64,000 nt of DNA from Pseudomonas campi (GCF_013200955.2 NZ_CP053697.2:3286001-3350000); one strand, 5' to 3'; positions 17,551-27,342 are shown, numbered from the stretch's first letter. The notes: generated from the sequence alone by a model not told the origin. Translations and numbers: made by a program.

Positions 17551-18522
17551 TTACTCGGTCACGGCCGAAGCCGGTTTCGTTACGATCAGCTCGGCGACAT
17601 GCCGCGTACTGAGCTGGTCCTGCAGCGCCGGGAAATCCAGCAACAGGCGACTGAGCACCTTCTTCGGGCCGACTTCGAGACACAGGCGCACCCCGCTGGC
17701 AGCCAGGTTCTGCATGGTTTCGCGCCAGCGCACGGTGGAGTACAGGTTGGTCACCAGGTCTGCACGCAGCTGCTCGATGCTGCTCAGACGGTCAGCCGCC
17801 TGATTACCGAATACCGGCACCCGCGGCGCGGCAAAACTGAGGCTGTCGATCACCGCCTGGAAGTCTTCGGCGCCCGGACGCATCAGGCTGCTGTGCCAGG
17901 CACCATTGACCGGCAGGCGAACCTGCTCGAAGCCCTCGCGCAGAAGCACCGGCAGCAGCTCCTTGAGCGCCAGCTTGCAACCGGAAATCACCTGCTGGCG
18001 GGGCGAATTGTCGTTGGCCACGGTGATACGGTCGGCCAGTTCGTGCAGGGCGATCAGCTCGGCGATGCCATCACGGTCAATGCCCTTGATCGCATACATC
18101 GCACCCTCGGTTTGTTCGGCCAGGGCCTGCATGATCCGGCCACGGGCAGCAACACCGCGGAACACGTCTTCCAGGCTCAGCACGCCGGCGGCATACAGCG
18201 CCGAGAACTCACCGACGCTATGACCTGCCACGCAAGACTCGCCCACTGGCCCCTTGGCGCGCAGCGCTTCGAGGCAGGCGATGTTCACCGTGGTCACGGC
18301 AACCTGCTGGTATTGGGTCTTGTCCAGCTTGGGCAGCGGCCCTTTCAGGCACAGCCGACGTACATCAAAACCGGCGATATCGCTGGCACAGTCCCAGACA
18401 CGGGCGGTCACCGGCGATTGATCGCAGACATCACTACCCATGCCGATGTGCTGAGTACCCTGCCCAGGAAACAGCAGTGCACAGCCGTGCGTGTCGTTAC
18501 CAGATTGCTCGTACGCCTGCAT
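17551..18522 (-). CDS. FabD-like ACP S-malonyltransferase (acyltransferase domain protein)
   Basis: 323 residues from MQAYEQSGND. LLFPGQGTQHIGMG is followed by the nucleophile elbow GHSVGE (Ser102), an active-site His in NGAWHSSLM (about 212), and the late LEVGPKKVL. The Arg of the malonyl-binding RGRIM segment is present, which fits malonyl specificity. It would load extender units on the cluster ACP. The start at 18522 overlaps the barrel gene by 26 bases; a longer start at 18603 would overlap it by 107 bases and is less likely. Confidence 0.88.
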   Translation of the reverse strand: MQAYEQSGNDTHGCALLFPGQGTQHIGMGSDVCDQSPVTARVWDCASDIAGFDVRRLCLKGPLPKLDKTQYQQVAVTTVNIACLEALRAKGPVGESCVAGHSVGEFSALYAAGVLSLEDVFRGVAARGRIMQALAEQTEGAMYAIKGIDRDGIAELIALHELADRITVANDNSPRQQVISGCKLALKELLPVLLREGFEQVRLPVNGAWHSSLMRPGAEDFQAVIDSLSFAAPRVPVFGNQAADRLSSIEQLRADLVTNLYSTVRWRETMQNLAASGVRLCLEVGPKKVLSRLLLDFPALQDQLSTRHVAELIVTKPASAVTE

Positions 18523-19867
18523 ATCCCACCCCGCTGGTTCCCAATCGACCAAATTCACTACGATCCTGCCCCCCCAGATAACCGCCGCCGACATACACTT
18601 CAAAGTGCCGACTAAGTTGCGAAGACAGGTGCAGATTCAACGCATAACTTTGATCTTCAATGTTGTAGATAGTCGAAGTTTCCCACGACAGCCTTTGCAA
18701 CTCCGCCTGATCGCGTTGGACATGCGCCATCAAATATTGACGTCCCAGCATCAGGTCGCGACGTACCGTGTTATCGGTTTCCTGGGCAAACAACAATTGA
18801 TAATCCCGAAACACCTCGGCACCACTGAAGCGATAGGCCTGCTCCGTCACATCGAGAAAGTCGAAGTAGTCATCCCAGTTGTTTTCATCCAGCCCCTGAT
18901 CCTGAAACAGGTATTCCACGGAAATGGCCAGGTTATTCTCCGTGGCATAGCGCAAGCCGGCAGCAAACTGGGTAAACACATCACGTTGCTGCTCGACGAA
19001 AACTTCATCGGCACTCGGCAATTGCCAAGACTGTAACTTGGCCAGCGCCGCGGAACTGGTTTCGCGAATATCACTGCGATCACGTGCCGCCAGTTCCAAG
19101 TTAAGAATCCAGTCGTCCGTCAAGAAACCACTGGTACCGAGACCCGCACCAAAGTTTTCACCACCCAGCAGCACAAAGCGCGGATTGAAATCCTCAAATA
19201 ACGACGAGGTATAGGCCGCGTAATAACGTTCTTCGCCATTGGTGCGCTGCAGCGTCGTCCATTCGGCAACCCGCGCTTTACTCGATTCATTCGCCAACTG
19301 CGGAATGGCGGCCAATTCGACCGTGCCATATTGATTGAACCATGATGCCTGTAGCGCTACCGAACCTTCGCGATAGCTATCACGCCAGGAAACCCCCATG
19401 GCATTGATCACACCCCGCGACGAATAATTTCCCGGGTTCTGCAAAAAATCCAACGGACTGACAAAAAAGAACTGGCCGTTGCGAATATCTTTTTTGCCAA
19501 CATCCACGAACAGTGAGTCATTCGGACTTAATGACAAATAGGCTTCGCGGATAAAACCGTGATTGTCATAGCCATCATTGTCTTGCGCGCTGCCGCTTTC
19601 GCCATAATTCTGCATGCGCTCGCCATAGGCACTCACATGCAACTTCGTGGCATCCACTGCACAGTCGACGTTCAGCTCGCTGTACAACGCGGAGTGGCGC
19701 TGATCCTTACTGAAGTCGCCCTGCGGATTGAGCTTGGCATCGCGCACCTGTGCCTGCCCTGCCTCTACCCCGGAATACCCGCCCGCACTGCAATCCACGG
19801 CCTGCGCAGGCCAGACCTGCAATCCAACACCCGCACCGAGCGCCAGCAAAATCCATTTGCGCATCAT
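18497..19867 (-). CDS. Outer-membrane beta-barrel protein of unknown specificity
   Basis: About 456 residues. A signal peptide (ILLALGAGVGLQVWPAQA) is followed by a mature protein of alternating aromatic/polar strands such as TKLHVSAYGERM, EAYLSLSPNDSLFVDVGKKD and NLAISVEYLFQDQG, ending in GVGYAGVRAIW, a typical barrel with a C-terminal aromatic residue. Several candidate starts (GTG, TTG, ATG, ATG) are stacked; ATG 19867 is used. No plug domain or TonB box is seen, so it looks porin-like. Base composition is more AT-rich than in the synthase genes. It is the second gene of the array and a candidate exit port or surface-anchoring site for the product. Confidence 0.7.
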   Translation of the reverse strand: MMRKWILLALGAGVGLQVWPAQAVDCSAGGYSGVEAGQAQVRDAKLNPQGDFSKDQRHSALYSELNVDCAVDATKLHVSAYGERMQNYGESGSAQDNDGYDNHGFIREAYLSLSPNDSLFVDVGKKDIRNGQFFFVSPLDFLQNPGNYSSRGVINAMGVSWRDSYREGSVALQASWFNQYGTVELAAIPQLANESSKARVAEWTTLQRTNGEERYYAAYTSSLFEDFNPRFVLLGGENFGAGLGTSGFLTDDWILNLELAARDRSDIRETSSAALAKLQSWQLPSADEVFVEQQRDVFTQFAAGLRYATENNLAISVEYLFQDQGLDENNWDDYFDFLDVTEQAYRFSGAEVFRDYQLLFAQETDNTVRRDLMLGRQYLMAHVQRDQAELQRLSWETSTIYNIEDQSYALNLHLSSQLSRHFEVYVGGGYLGGQDRSEFGRLGTSGVGYAGVRAIW

Positions 19868-19884
19868 CAACACACCAACTTCAA

Positions 19885-20712
19885 TTAGCGCAAGCGCAGC
19901 AAGTATTCTTTCTGGAAGTAGGCTTCTGGAACTTCCTCGAGGCGCACATCGGAATACAGCATGCGCGTGTACTGTTCTTTCTTCAGGCTGTCCTCGATAT
20001 ATATCTCGTGCGGCCGATACTCACCCAGGGCCAACTTGTAATCCTTGTACCAGGCGCGCTTCAGCACCTTGTTACCGGTCGAGAGAAATTCCGCCTTGAA
20101 CGGCCGTGAAGTTTCCACATCGACCCAGTAACTAATTTTCGGGTACGTCACATGCGGCCAACGGCGCTGCAATTCCAAGCGGTAACACGGGCGACCGTCA
20201 CAGTCTTCCGTAGCGGCGACTGTCGCGATATAGGAAAGATCGAAATCAGTAGCAACCACATCGCCATTCGAAACCTGCCCAACCAGACGCTGCTGCCGGG
20301 AAATAGGGATGGGCCGGCGCAACTTTGGCTCGTAATACCAAAGTTTATCGAAGATCGATAACAGCGACTTGCCACGTTCAGTCGGCGGATCAACAAAACG
20401 CACTAAGGCGCGCGCATCACCGGCTTGTTCGGCAGTCGGTTTATAAAAGCGCATGGCGACATCGAGACTTTGCCGGGAGACTTCTTGCTCACCTTTCATT
20501 TCGACCAGGGTCAATGCATAACGAAAAGGTTCGGCTGGCGCTCGAATACGATCGGCACGACGAATAATCGCGACAGCCGGAGAGGATTCTTCGGTGGCTA
20601 CGGAGGAAACAACGGAGCTATCTACAGGCACTGCTTCAGGAACCGCCGCACTATTCGACGAAACAGCAAACAGCCCAAGTGCCAATAGAATAGAAATAAT
20701 AGACGCTTGCAT
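19885..20712 (-). CDS. Outer-membrane lipoprotein-sorting (LolA-like) periplasmic protein
   Basis: 275 residues. The signal peptide is MQASIISILLALGLFAVSSNSAA. The mature part carries the DxxFRYALTLVEMKG, MRFYKP, ALVRFVDPPTERGKSLL, LWYYEPKLRRPIPIS and ISYWVDVETSRPFKAEFLS segments characteristic of the uncharacterised LolA-like family often annotated outer membrane lipoprotein-sorting protein. These are usually encoded with RND or ABC exporters. It is the first gene of the array; ATG 20712 follows AGGGGAAAGGG. It probably shuttles a lipid or lipidated product across the periplasm. Confidence 0.78.
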   Translation of the reverse strand: MQASIISILLALGLFAVSSNSAAVPEAVPVDSSVVSSVATEESSPAVAIIRRADRIRAPAEPFRYALTLVEMKGEQEVSRQSLDVAMRFYKPTAEQAGDARALVRFVDPPTERGKSLLSIFDKLWYYEPKLRRPIPISRQQRLVGQVSNGDVVATDFDLSYIATVAATEDCDGRPCYRLELQRRWPHVTYPKISYWVDVETSRPFKAEFLSTGNKVLKRAWYKDYKLALGEYRPHEIYIEDSLKKEQYTRMLYSDVRLEEVPEAYFQKEYLLRLR

Positions 20713-21210
20713 CCCTTTCCCCTGCACTACCAATTAGAACGGCAGCCTAAATATTGCAGAAATTATTATTCTTATTAACGACTCTCTACTTCCATGGAGT
20801 CGCTTTAGTACGCGGAAAACGCAGCCGCATCCTATTTTTACATTTGCGCTGCTGTCAACACGGCGCCTTTGTCGGGAACCTACCGAGTACGAACCAGCGC
20901 ACATTAAAGCGGTCACCAAATGAATTCAAAGCTCAATTTAAATCGGCCAAAAGAAAAACAACCGCGCCCATGCAATTGTCACAATTCCTATATTTAGGAC
21001 ACTCAAATAGCCGCTATTTTCGTGACTAATCAGTCACAGAAACAAGCCAATCAAATCACCACAGCGCCTGCTCTAGAGGGGCTAGGCAAGACGTATCAAG
21101 CAATACTGCAAGAGGGATTAGTGCACTGTATGTCGCGAAAGATTTCTCCACCCAGCAGCAGACCCGACCGCTGGAACGGGAAAATGTCGGATAAGCCGGG
21201 GATGAATGGG
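20713..21210. promoter_or_regulatory. AT-rich region upstream of the lipid array (probable promoter)
   Basis: About 500 bases of markedly AT-rich DNA (for example around 20750-20780 and 20930-21020) lie upstream of the first gene of the minus-strand array. Short open frames here have no ribosome sites or recognisable protein features. It is the likely place for the array promoter and for silencing by an AT-seeking nucleoid protein, but no defined operator was found. Confidence 0.4.
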
Positions 21211-21216
21211 AGAAAT

Positions 21217-21280
21217 GAAAAAAGATGAATGGCCGTTTCTGCGGTATGAATCACCCCAGGCGATTCAGCAAAAAACGGCC
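21217..21280 (-). terminator. Rho-independent-like terminator after the small membrane-protein gene
   Basis: Read on the minus strand, a long imperfect hairpin (GGCCGTTTTTTGCTGAATC paired with GATTCATACCGCAGAAACGGCC-type arms) is followed by CATTCATCTTTTTTC. It follows the gene that ends at 21331. Confidence 0.6.
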
Positions 21281-21330
21281 CAAAAGAGCAGTCGCCCGCA
21301 CCGAACGGGCGAATTGATGCGCAAGCGCGC

Positions 21331-21618
21331 TCAGAGCCCGGTGCTGAACCAGGACAACAGCAAGGCTGTCAGCAGCGTGATGCCGGCAAACACATAGAAG
21401 AAGCGATTCAGGCGCCGAGTTGACTCACTCAGCAACGAAGCCTCGTCGCTCAGTTCAAGTTGGCTGCCGACAAGCAGGCCAGCAACCGCACGCTGTTCGC
21501 GAAAGCGTGTGGCCACTAGCAGCCACGCCCCCGCAACGGCGAAGAACAAGGCCAGCCCGTTGACGATCTGGGCCGGGTGATTGAACAACAGTGACCAGAA
21601 AACCTGCAGCGACATCAT
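21331..21618 (-). CDS. Small two-helix membrane protein, unknown
   Basis: 95 residues from MMSLQVFWSLL. Two hydrophobic helices, IVNGLALFFAVAGAWLLVAT and FYVFAGITLLTALLLSWF, flank a polar middle (EQRAVAGLLVGSQLELSDEASLLSESTRRLNR). AGAGG lies just upstream of the start. A terminator-like hairpin follows. No family recognised; nothing ties it to the lipid cluster except proximity. Confidence 0.55.
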   Translation of the reverse strand: MMSLQVFWSLLFNHPAQIVNGLALFFAVAGAWLLVATRFREQRAVAGLLVGSQLELSDEASLLSESTRRLNRFFYVFAGITLLTALLLSWFSTGL

Positions 21619-21874
21619 CAACCTCTGCTTCAGGCGACCCCGGCACGCAGTGCTGAGGCAATGAAAGGAATGGCAGCCAGACAATGGGCTGGCAGGCAAA
21701 ATACGGGGGCGGATTCTACCGAAGCCCTGTCAGCACAGCTGTCGTTTCCGACGAAGTAGCACTTGGCCCATTACCAATCGATCTGATGAGCGTCCTGTCC
21801 GTAGACTATGTTTGGCCCTTGCTTGGTTAACCCACATCCATATTGGCAACAACCAGATTAGGGAGACTCACAGC

Positions 21875-22087
21875 ATGCTCAGTGCACAACCGCAGGATCG
21901 TGACTACTTGATCGACTCACTGGACGATGTGGAGGCCATCACGCTGATCGATGAGCTTTCCATCAATGTGCAGGATCACCACTGGCTGGCCTACTGCGCC
22001 CTGGGCGGGCACGAACATTACGATCTGCCAGATATCGACGAGCAGACCGGCATCAGCCTGCCCGAGCTGTACCACGAAGCGGCCTGA
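21875..22087 (+). CDS. Small acidic hypothetical protein
   Basis: 70 residues from MLSAQPQDRDY, strongly acidic, with SLDDVEAITLIDELSI and LPDIDEQTGISLPELYHEAA. GGGAG lies nine bases before the start and a clear terminator follows. No family assigned. Confidence 0.6.
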   Translation: MLSAQPQDRDYLIDSLDDVEAITLIDELSINVQDHHWLAYCALGGHEHYDLPDIDEQTGISLPELYHEAA

Positions 22088-22102
22088 CGCGGGCCCGATA
22101 AG

Positions 22103-22131
22103 AAAAAACCCGGCCTGAGCCGGGTTTTTTT
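22103..22131. terminator. Bidirectional Rho-independent terminator
   Basis: AAAAAACCCGGC, loop CTGA, then GCCGGGTTTTTTT lies between the convergent small acidic gene and the YajG gene. There are T-runs on both strands. Confidence 0.9.
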
Positions 22132-22145
22132 CATGCTGCAAAGAC

Positions 22146-22730
22146 TTACTGGGCCAGCAACTGGCCGATGGCCGGATCCTTGAAAGCACGAGTCATCGCA
22201 TCGCTGAGCACATCGCTAACCAGCTTGGTGTTGGTTTCCTGGTTCGGCGCCATGCCGAAACGCTGGTTCAGCGAGGCGCCGTAGCGGCCGCTGTAGCGAC
22301 GGGTGCTGTTCTGCACATCGACGCGGAAAGTGGCGCTGATATCGGCCTCGGTGACGTACAGGCCCTCTTTCGGCGACTGGTACTTGAGGTCGGCCAGGGT
22401 CAGGGTCAGCTGCGGCGCGTTGTAGGCATTGGCGCTCGGGGTGAAGCCGAGCAGGCGCACGGCGGCTTCGGCCTCGGCCTGCAGGCGCGGCAGGATGTCC
22501 TGGCCCTGCACGCTGATGGCGCTGGTTTCCGGATACAGACCGCCACGGGTGCCGAGGTTCGGCGACGCACGTCCATCGGCAACCCGCACCACCACCGGCT
22601 GCCCCTGGCCAACGGCGACCAAGGCCGCGTTGAGGCGCGGTTGCGGTTTGAGTTGCTGCGGGCTGTGGGCACAGCCGACCAGGGCCAGGCTGAACAGGGC
22701 GATCAGGCCGAGCAGCGCACGGTTCATCAT
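22146..22730 (-). CDS. YajG family lipoprotein
   Basis: 194 residues. The lipobox is LALVGC after an N-terminal signal (MNRALLGLIALFS). Segments LPRLQAEAEAAVRLLGFTPS, APQLTLTLADLKY, YVTEADISATFRVDV and YSGRYGASLNQRFGMAPNQETNTKLVSDVLSDAM-type text match YajG. ATG 22730 (MMNR) follows GGAGAG. YajG is an outer-membrane-directed lipoprotein of unclear function. Confidence 0.82.
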   Translation of the reverse strand: MMNRALLGLIALFSLALVGCAHSPQQLKPQPRLNAALVAVGQGQPVVVRVADGRASPNLGTRGGLYPETSAISVQGQDILPRLQAEAEAAVRLLGFTPSANAYNAPQLTLTLADLKYQSPKEGLYVTEADISATFRVDVQNSTRRYSGRYGASLNQRFGMAPNQETNTKLVSDVLSDAMTRAFKDPAIGQLLAQ

Positions 22731-22897
22731 GCTTGATCTCTCCAGAAGGGGGTTGCGGAAAATGGCCGGCAGTATAACCAGCAGGATTCTGCGCTGACAG
22801 CTGGTTTTTCTGACCACGCCAGCGCCGTACCAGTTCCTGTCATGCCCCTGTCACCCGGCCATGGGATAAGGATCGGGCCAACCAAGAGGACAGCCTG

Positions 22898-23131
22898 ATG
22901 ATGAGTTTGTGGAGCCTGCTCAGCCCACGCGGCAAGATGCGCTGCTACGCCCTGCTGGATAGCGACGGCCGCTGCCGTGCCTTGCGTGAAAGCACAGTGG
23001 TGCCCGCAGAGCCCGGCTGGGTCCAGATCAAGGAAGCGCGCATCTGCTGGCTGGGTCAGCCGCTGCCAGTCGCTGAGATCATCCTGCCCCGGCAACAGTT
23101 CAGCCGCCCGCGAGTGATGGTAGCCGCATAA
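22898..23131 (+). CDS. Small hypothetical protein
   Basis: 77 residues, starting MMSLWSLLSPRGKMRCYALLD after GAGGA. It has a mixed polar/hydrophobic sequence with no signal or helix, ending in PRVMVAA. A terminator follows directly. No function assigned. Confidence 0.55.
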   Translation: MMSLWSLLSPRGKMRCYALLDSDGRCRALRESTVVPAEPGWVQIKEARICWLGQPLPVAEIILPRQQFSRPRVMVAA

Positions 23132-23159
23132 AAAAACCGCCCCGAGAGGCGGTTTTTTT
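23130..23159. terminator. Bidirectional Rho-independent terminator
   Basis: A-run, CCGCC, CCGAGA loop, GGCGG, T-run lies between convergent genes, serving the small gene upstream and mqo from the other side. Confidence 0.9.
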
Positions 23160-23176
23160 ATCGAGCATCAGACAGC

Positions 23177-24667
23177 TCAGGCATTCAGCTGCAGGCGCTT
23201 GGCTGACTGCTCACTGACCTCGCGGTACAACTCGGCATCTTCTTCCAACACGGATTCGCGGGCCGGGAAGATTTCCTTGAGCTTGCTTGCCCAAGCTTCG
23301 CTCTTGGCCTGTTCGGCGAAGCAGCGCTCGATCAGGTTGAGCATGATCGACACGGTCACCGAAGCACCTGGCGAAGCGCCCAGCAGGGCCGCGATGGAGC
23401 CATCCTCAGCCGATACCAGCTCGGTACCGAACTGCAGGACACCGCCCTTCTTGGCGTCCTTCTTGATGATCTGCACGCGCTGGCCAGCGATCTCCAGGGT
23501 CCAGTCCTCGGCTTTGACCTGCGGATAGAACTTGCGCAGGGTCTCCAGACGCTGTTCCTGGGACTGCAGCACTTCCTTGATCAGGTAGCGGGTCAGATCC
23601 ATGTTGTCGCGGGCCACGGCCAGCATCGGGCCGATGTTGCTCGGGCGAACCGACAGCGGCAGATCGAGGAACGAACCGTACTTGAGGAACTTGGTGGTGA
23701 AACCAGCATAGGGACCGAACAGCAGCGAGGTCTTGCCATCCACCACGCGGGTATCGAGGTGCGGTACCGACATGGGCGGCGCGCCCACTTCGGCCTGGCT
23801 GTAGACCTTGGCCTGGTGCAGCTTGACCACTTCCGGGTTATCGCAACGCAGCCACTGACCGCTCACCGGGAAACCGCCAAAGCCCTTGCCTTCCGGGATG
23901 CCGGACAGCTGCAGCAACGGCAAGGCACCGCCACCGGCACCGAGGAAGACGAACTTCGCCGAGACTTCACGCTGCTCGCCGGTCTTGCTGTTCTTGATCT
24001 CAGCCGACCAGCCCTGGCCACTGCGCTTGAGGCCGGTGACTTTCTGGTTGTAGCTGACATTGATGCCGCCCTGGCTGGCCAGGTAATGCAGCAGTTGATT
24101 GGTCAGCGCACCGAAGTTGACGTCGGTGCCATTCAGCGAGCGAGTAGCGGCGATGCGTTCGCTGGCATCGCGGCCCTGCATCATCAGCGGCATCCACTCG
24201 GCCATAGCGGCCTGGTCTTCGCTGTACTCCATGTCGGCGAAGGCGTGGTGCTGGCTCATCTGTGCATGGCGGGCCTTGAGGAAGCTTACGTCCTTCTCGC
24301 CACGCACAAAGCTCAGGTGCGGCACTGGATTGATGAAGCCCTTCGGCGAGCCGAATTCGCTCTTGCCGCATAGGTAGGACCAGAACTGCTTGGAGACTTC
24401 AAACTGGGTGTTGATCTGCACGGCCTTCTTGATGTCGACCGAGCCATCGGCCGCCTGCGGCGTGTAGTTCAGCTCGCAGAGACCGGCGTGACCGGTACCT
24501 GCGTTGTTCCACGGGTTGGAACTCTCGATGGCACCCGACGAGCGCAGCTCGGCGATCTCCAGCTTGAGGCTGGGATCCAGCTCCTTGAGCAGCACCGCCA
24601 GGGTGGCGCTCATGATGCCGGCGCCGACCAGCAGCACATCCACAGTTTCGTGATTGACTTGCGTCAT
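23177..24667 (-). CDS. mqo: Malate:quinone oxidoreductase (FAD-dependent)
   Basis: 496 residues. The N-terminal FAD motif is [19 protein letters not shown], followed by [22 protein letters not shown], the Mqo hallmark, then [19 protein letters not shown] and GAYAGF-like [13 protein letters not shown]. It oxidises malate to oxaloacetate at the inner membrane and passes electrons to quinone, replacing NAD-linked malate dehydrogenase. ATG 24667 has GGAG eight bases upstream; a longer frame start at 24730 is not preferred. Confidence 0.95.
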   Translation of the reverse strand: MTQVNHETVDVLLVGAGIMSATLAVLLKELDPSLKLEIAELRSSGAIESSNPWNNAGTGHAGLCELNYTPQAADGSVDIKKAVQINTQFEVSKQFWSYLCGKSEFGSPKGFINPVPHLSFVRGEKDVSFLKARHAQMSQHHAFADMEYSEDQAAMAEWMPLMMQGRDASERIAATRSLNGTDVNFGALTNQLLHYLASQGGINVSYNQKVTGLKRSGQGWSAEIKNSKTGEQREVSAKFVFLGAGGGALPLLQLSGIPEGKGFGGFPVSGQWLRCDNPEVVKLHQAKVYSQAEVGAPPMSVPHLDTRVVDGKTSLLFGPYAGFTTKFLKYGSFLDLPLSVRPSNIGPMLAVARDNMDLTRYLIKEVLQSQEQRLETLRKFYPQVKAEDWTLEIAGQRVQIIKKDAKKGGVLQFGTELVSAEDGSIAALLGASPGASVTVSIMLNLIERCFAEQAKSEAWASKLKEIFPARESVLEEDAELYREVSEQSAKRLQLNA

Positions 24668-25043
24668 TAACGCTTCTCCAAGATCTGCAGTACCAAATTG
24701 ATGGCATCGGCCTTTTGAGCCGCGCATCAACCACTAATCACTGACAGCCAGACAGGTGTCTGGAGCATCGGAGGAGCCAGCATCGTGGCCGATGACTTGG
24801 CCTGATCCGATCCTGCGCAACCTCGTCCGGCACGCGCCGCCTGTGGGCAGCCCATGCGTTCAATTCTTCACTCCCCGGCCCGACAAAGGCTCTAGCTCAT
24901 GCTGTGCAAGCTGCGCGCCAAGCGCACCACGCCTTGCAAGGCGCCGGCAGGGGAATTTTACGGCGCGCACGATACCACTAAAGCCTCAATTCCAGTCGCA
25001 AAAAATGCACGACCCCGGCCGAACGGTCACTTTTCCTACATTC
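24668..25043. other. Upstream region of mqo, no gene
   Basis: About 375 bases between the mqo start and repeat copy C. It presumably holds the mqo promoter. Short open frames lack ribosome sites and recognisable features. No clear operator was seen. Confidence 0.4.
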
Positions 25044-25190
25044 CTCAGAATCTGTTTACGATCTCTTGGACTAGGGCCAGACAAGGCAAAAACAGCAGAG
25101 GAAGCGGAGTTTACGAGTTGTAAATGAGCATCCGAGGCTGTTTTTAACGCCGTATGGCCGACGGCCAGGAGATCGCAAACAGGTTCTCAG
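25044..25190. repeat. ~147-bp terminal-inverted-repeat element, copy C (opposite orientation)
   Basis: Ends are CTCAGAATCTGTTTACGATC and GATCGCAAACAGGTTCTCAG. The interior is in reverse order relative to copies A and B (GGAGTTTACGAGTTGTAAA, TGAGCAT, GTTTTTAACGCC). Its right end overlaps the last codon region of the PA4642-like gene and supplies that gene's TGA stop. Confidence 0.85.
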
Positions 25191-25474
25191 GCTTTTGCCG
25201 CCTGCACCGCTTCTATATAGGGCTCGGCCAGGCGCTGATCCTGAATCAGGGCGATAAAATCGTTGCCCTGGGCATCCTTGGCAGCCAGGTCGTAACCGGC
25301 GTCCTTGAAGAAGCCGAGGAAACGCTCGAAATCGTCGATGCGCAGGCCACGGTAGGCCTTGACCAGCTTGTGCAGGGACGGCGGCGTGGCATCGGCCGGC
25401 TCCACCGCGAGGAACAGCTTGATCGAGTCTTCGCTGATTTCTTCGCCAATCACCTGTTTCTTGTCTTTACGCAT
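25187..25474 (-). CDS. PA4642-family hypothetical protein
   Basis: 95 residues from MRKDKKQVIGEE, small and soluble, with AYRGLRIDDFERFLGFFKDAGYDLAAKDAQGNDF-type helices. Position next to mqo and sequence fit the conserved Pseudomonas PA4642 family, function unknown. ATG 25474 has GGAG at six bases; the preceding GTG is not needed. The stop lies within repeat copy C. Confidence 0.75.
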   Translation of the reverse strand: MRKDKKQVIGEEISEDSIKLFLAVEPADATPPSLHKLVKAYRGLRIDDFERFLGFFKDAGYDLAAKDAQGNDFIALIQDQRLAEPYIEAVQAAKA

Positions 25475-25620
25475 CACGCACTCCAGCTCAGCGGGTATTA
25501 CGGGGCCGGCAGTTTACCCTTGCCTGCCAGCGCGCTCAACGCGACTAAATATCTTGCGCCAGCGCAATCCCACACTACTCGCAAGCCTTTATACTGCGGG
25601 CCGTCGATACGGAGCCTGCG

Positions 25621-27342
25621 ATGCCTCTACCCCAGCTGTTTGCCGCCTGGCGCCAGGCTCTGCGCGCCGGTTACTCGCTACAGGCCCTGCGCGGCGACCT
25701 GAGTGCCGGCCTGACGGTCGGTATCATCGCCATTCCCCTGGCCATGGCCCTGGCAATCGCCGTCGGCGTAGCGCCGCAACACGGCCTCTACACCGTCCTC
25801 ATCGCTGCTCCGCTGATCGCACTGACCGGCGGCTCGCGTTTCAATATCTCCGGACCAACCGCCGCCTTCGTGGTGATTCTGCTGCCCATCACCCAGCAAT
25901 ACGGCCTCGGCGGCCTGCTGTTGTGCACCCTGCTGGCCGGGCTGATCCTGATTGCCCTGGGCCTGGGCCGCGCCGGCAAACTGATCGAATTCGTGCCCTA
26001 CCCGGTGACGCTCGGCTTCACTGCCGGCATCGGCATCGTGATTGCCGTGCTGCAGATCAAAGACCTGCTCGGCCTGCACCTGGCCGGTGCGCCCCAGCAT
26101 GTGGTCGAGCACCTGCAGCTGATCGGCCAGGCCCTGCCGGACTTTCACCCCGGTGATGTATTGATCGCCAGCGCCAGCCTGGCCACCCTGCTGCTGTGGC
26201 CGAAACTGGTACCCAAGGTGCCCGGCCACCTAGTCGCCCTGGCTGTCGGCGCTCTGCTCGCGCTGCTGCTGGAATGGCTCGGCCTGCCGGTAGCGACCCT
26301 TGGCGAGCGCTTCAGTTATGCCGTGGACGGCGTCAGTTATCCCGGCATACCACCCTTCCTGCCAGACTTCGCCTGGCCCTGGCAGTTGCCGGGGCCCGAT
26401 GGCCAGCCTCTGGTGCTGTCCTTCGAGTTGATCCGCCAGCTACTGGCCCCGGCCTTCGCCATCGCCATGCTCGGTGCCATCGAATCGCTGCTGTGCGCCG
26501 TGGTCGCAGATGGCATGACCGGCAGCAAGCATGATCCGAATGCCGAGCTGATCGGCCAGGGCCTGGGCAATCTGGTCGCCCCGCTGTTCGGCGGCATCAC
26601 CGCCACCGCCGCCATCGCCCGCAGTGCCGCCAACGTGCGCGCCGGCGCCTTTTCGCCGCTGGCGGCGATCATCCATGCCGGCGTGGTACTGCTGGCCATG
26701 CTGTTCCTGGCCCCCCTGTTCAGCTACCTGCCGATGTCCGCATTGGCCGCCCTGCTGCTGGTGGTGGCGTGGAACATGAGCGAACCGGGCCATGTGCTGC
26801 ACACCCTGCGTATCGCCCCGCGCAGCGATGTGCTGGTGTTGCTCACCTGCCTGCTGCTCACCGTGCTGTTCGACATGGTCCTGGCGGTCGGCGTCGGCCT
26901 GTTGCTGGCCACCGGCATCTTCATCAAGCGCATGAGCGAGCTGACCGATACCACCGCACTGCCACGCAGCCAGCTGCAACTGCTTGGCGAGCTGCCGGAG
27001 CAGGTGCTGGCCTACAGCATTCGCGGCCCGCTGTTCTTCGGCGCGGCAGAGAAGGCGCTGAGCGTGCTGCGCCGCTTCAACCCGGAAGTTCGCGTGGTGA
27101 TTGTCGAGATGAGCGCGGTGCCGCTGCTGGACATGACCGGCCTGGCGGCCCTGGAGAACGTGCTGCACGACTACCGCAAGCACGGTATCGGCCTGGTCCT
27201 GGCCGGCGTCTCGCCGCGCCTGCGCCTGAAGCTGCGGCGTGCCGGGGTGCATCTGGAGAACGGCCGCCTGGCCTATACCCGCACCCTGCCCCAGGCACGG
27301 GCCAAGGCCCTCAGCTGGCTGGAGCAAGCGCCCACTTTGTAG
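25621..27342 (+). CDS. dauA: SulP/SLC26 family anion transporter with STAS domain (DauA-like)
   Basis: 573 residues. VGIIAIPLAMALAIAVGVAPQHGLY, SRFNISGPTAAFVVIL, PYPVTLGFTAGIGIVI and QIKDLLGL closely follow E. coli DauA, an aerobic C4-dicarboxylate transporter. About 10-12 membrane segments (residues 25-430) precede a C-terminal STAS domain (about 455-555; VRVVIVEMSAVPLLDMTGLAAL). The substrate could instead be sulfate, bicarbonate or another anion. GGAG lies seven bases before ATG 25621. Its TAG stop is the start of a REP palindrome. Confidence 0.85.
   Translation: MPLPQLFAAWRQALRAGYSLQALRGDLSAGLTVGIIAIPLAMALAIAVGVAPQHGLYTVLIAAPLIALTGGSRFNISGPTAAFVVILLPITQQYGLGGLLLCTLLAGLILIALGLGRAGKLIEFVPYPVTLGFTAGIGIVIAVLQIKDLLGLHLAGAPQHVVEHLQLIGQALPDFHPGDVLIASASLATLLLWPKLVPKVPGHLVALAVGALLALLLEWLGLPVATLGERFSYAVDGVSYPGIPPFLPDFAWPWQLPGPDGQPLVLSFELIRQLLAPAFAIAMLGAIESLLCAVVADGMTGSKHDPNAELIGQGLGNLVAPLFGGITATAAIARSAANVRAGAFSPLAAIIHAGVVLLAMLFLAPLFSYLPMSALAALLLVVAWNMSEPGHVLHTLRIAPRSDVLVLLTCLLLTVLFDMVLAVGVGLLLATGIFIKRMSELTDTTALPRSQLQLLGELPEQVLAYSIRGPLFFGAAEKALSVLRRFNPEVRVVIVEMSAVPLLDMTGLAALENVLHDYRKHGIGLVLAGVSPRLRLKLRRAGVHLENGRLAYTRTLPQARAKALSWLEQAPTL

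Noticed and set aside
20754..21228. Short plus-strand open frames in the AT-rich gap
   Set aside because: No ribosome-binding sites, no recognisable protein features, and composition like non-coding DNA.
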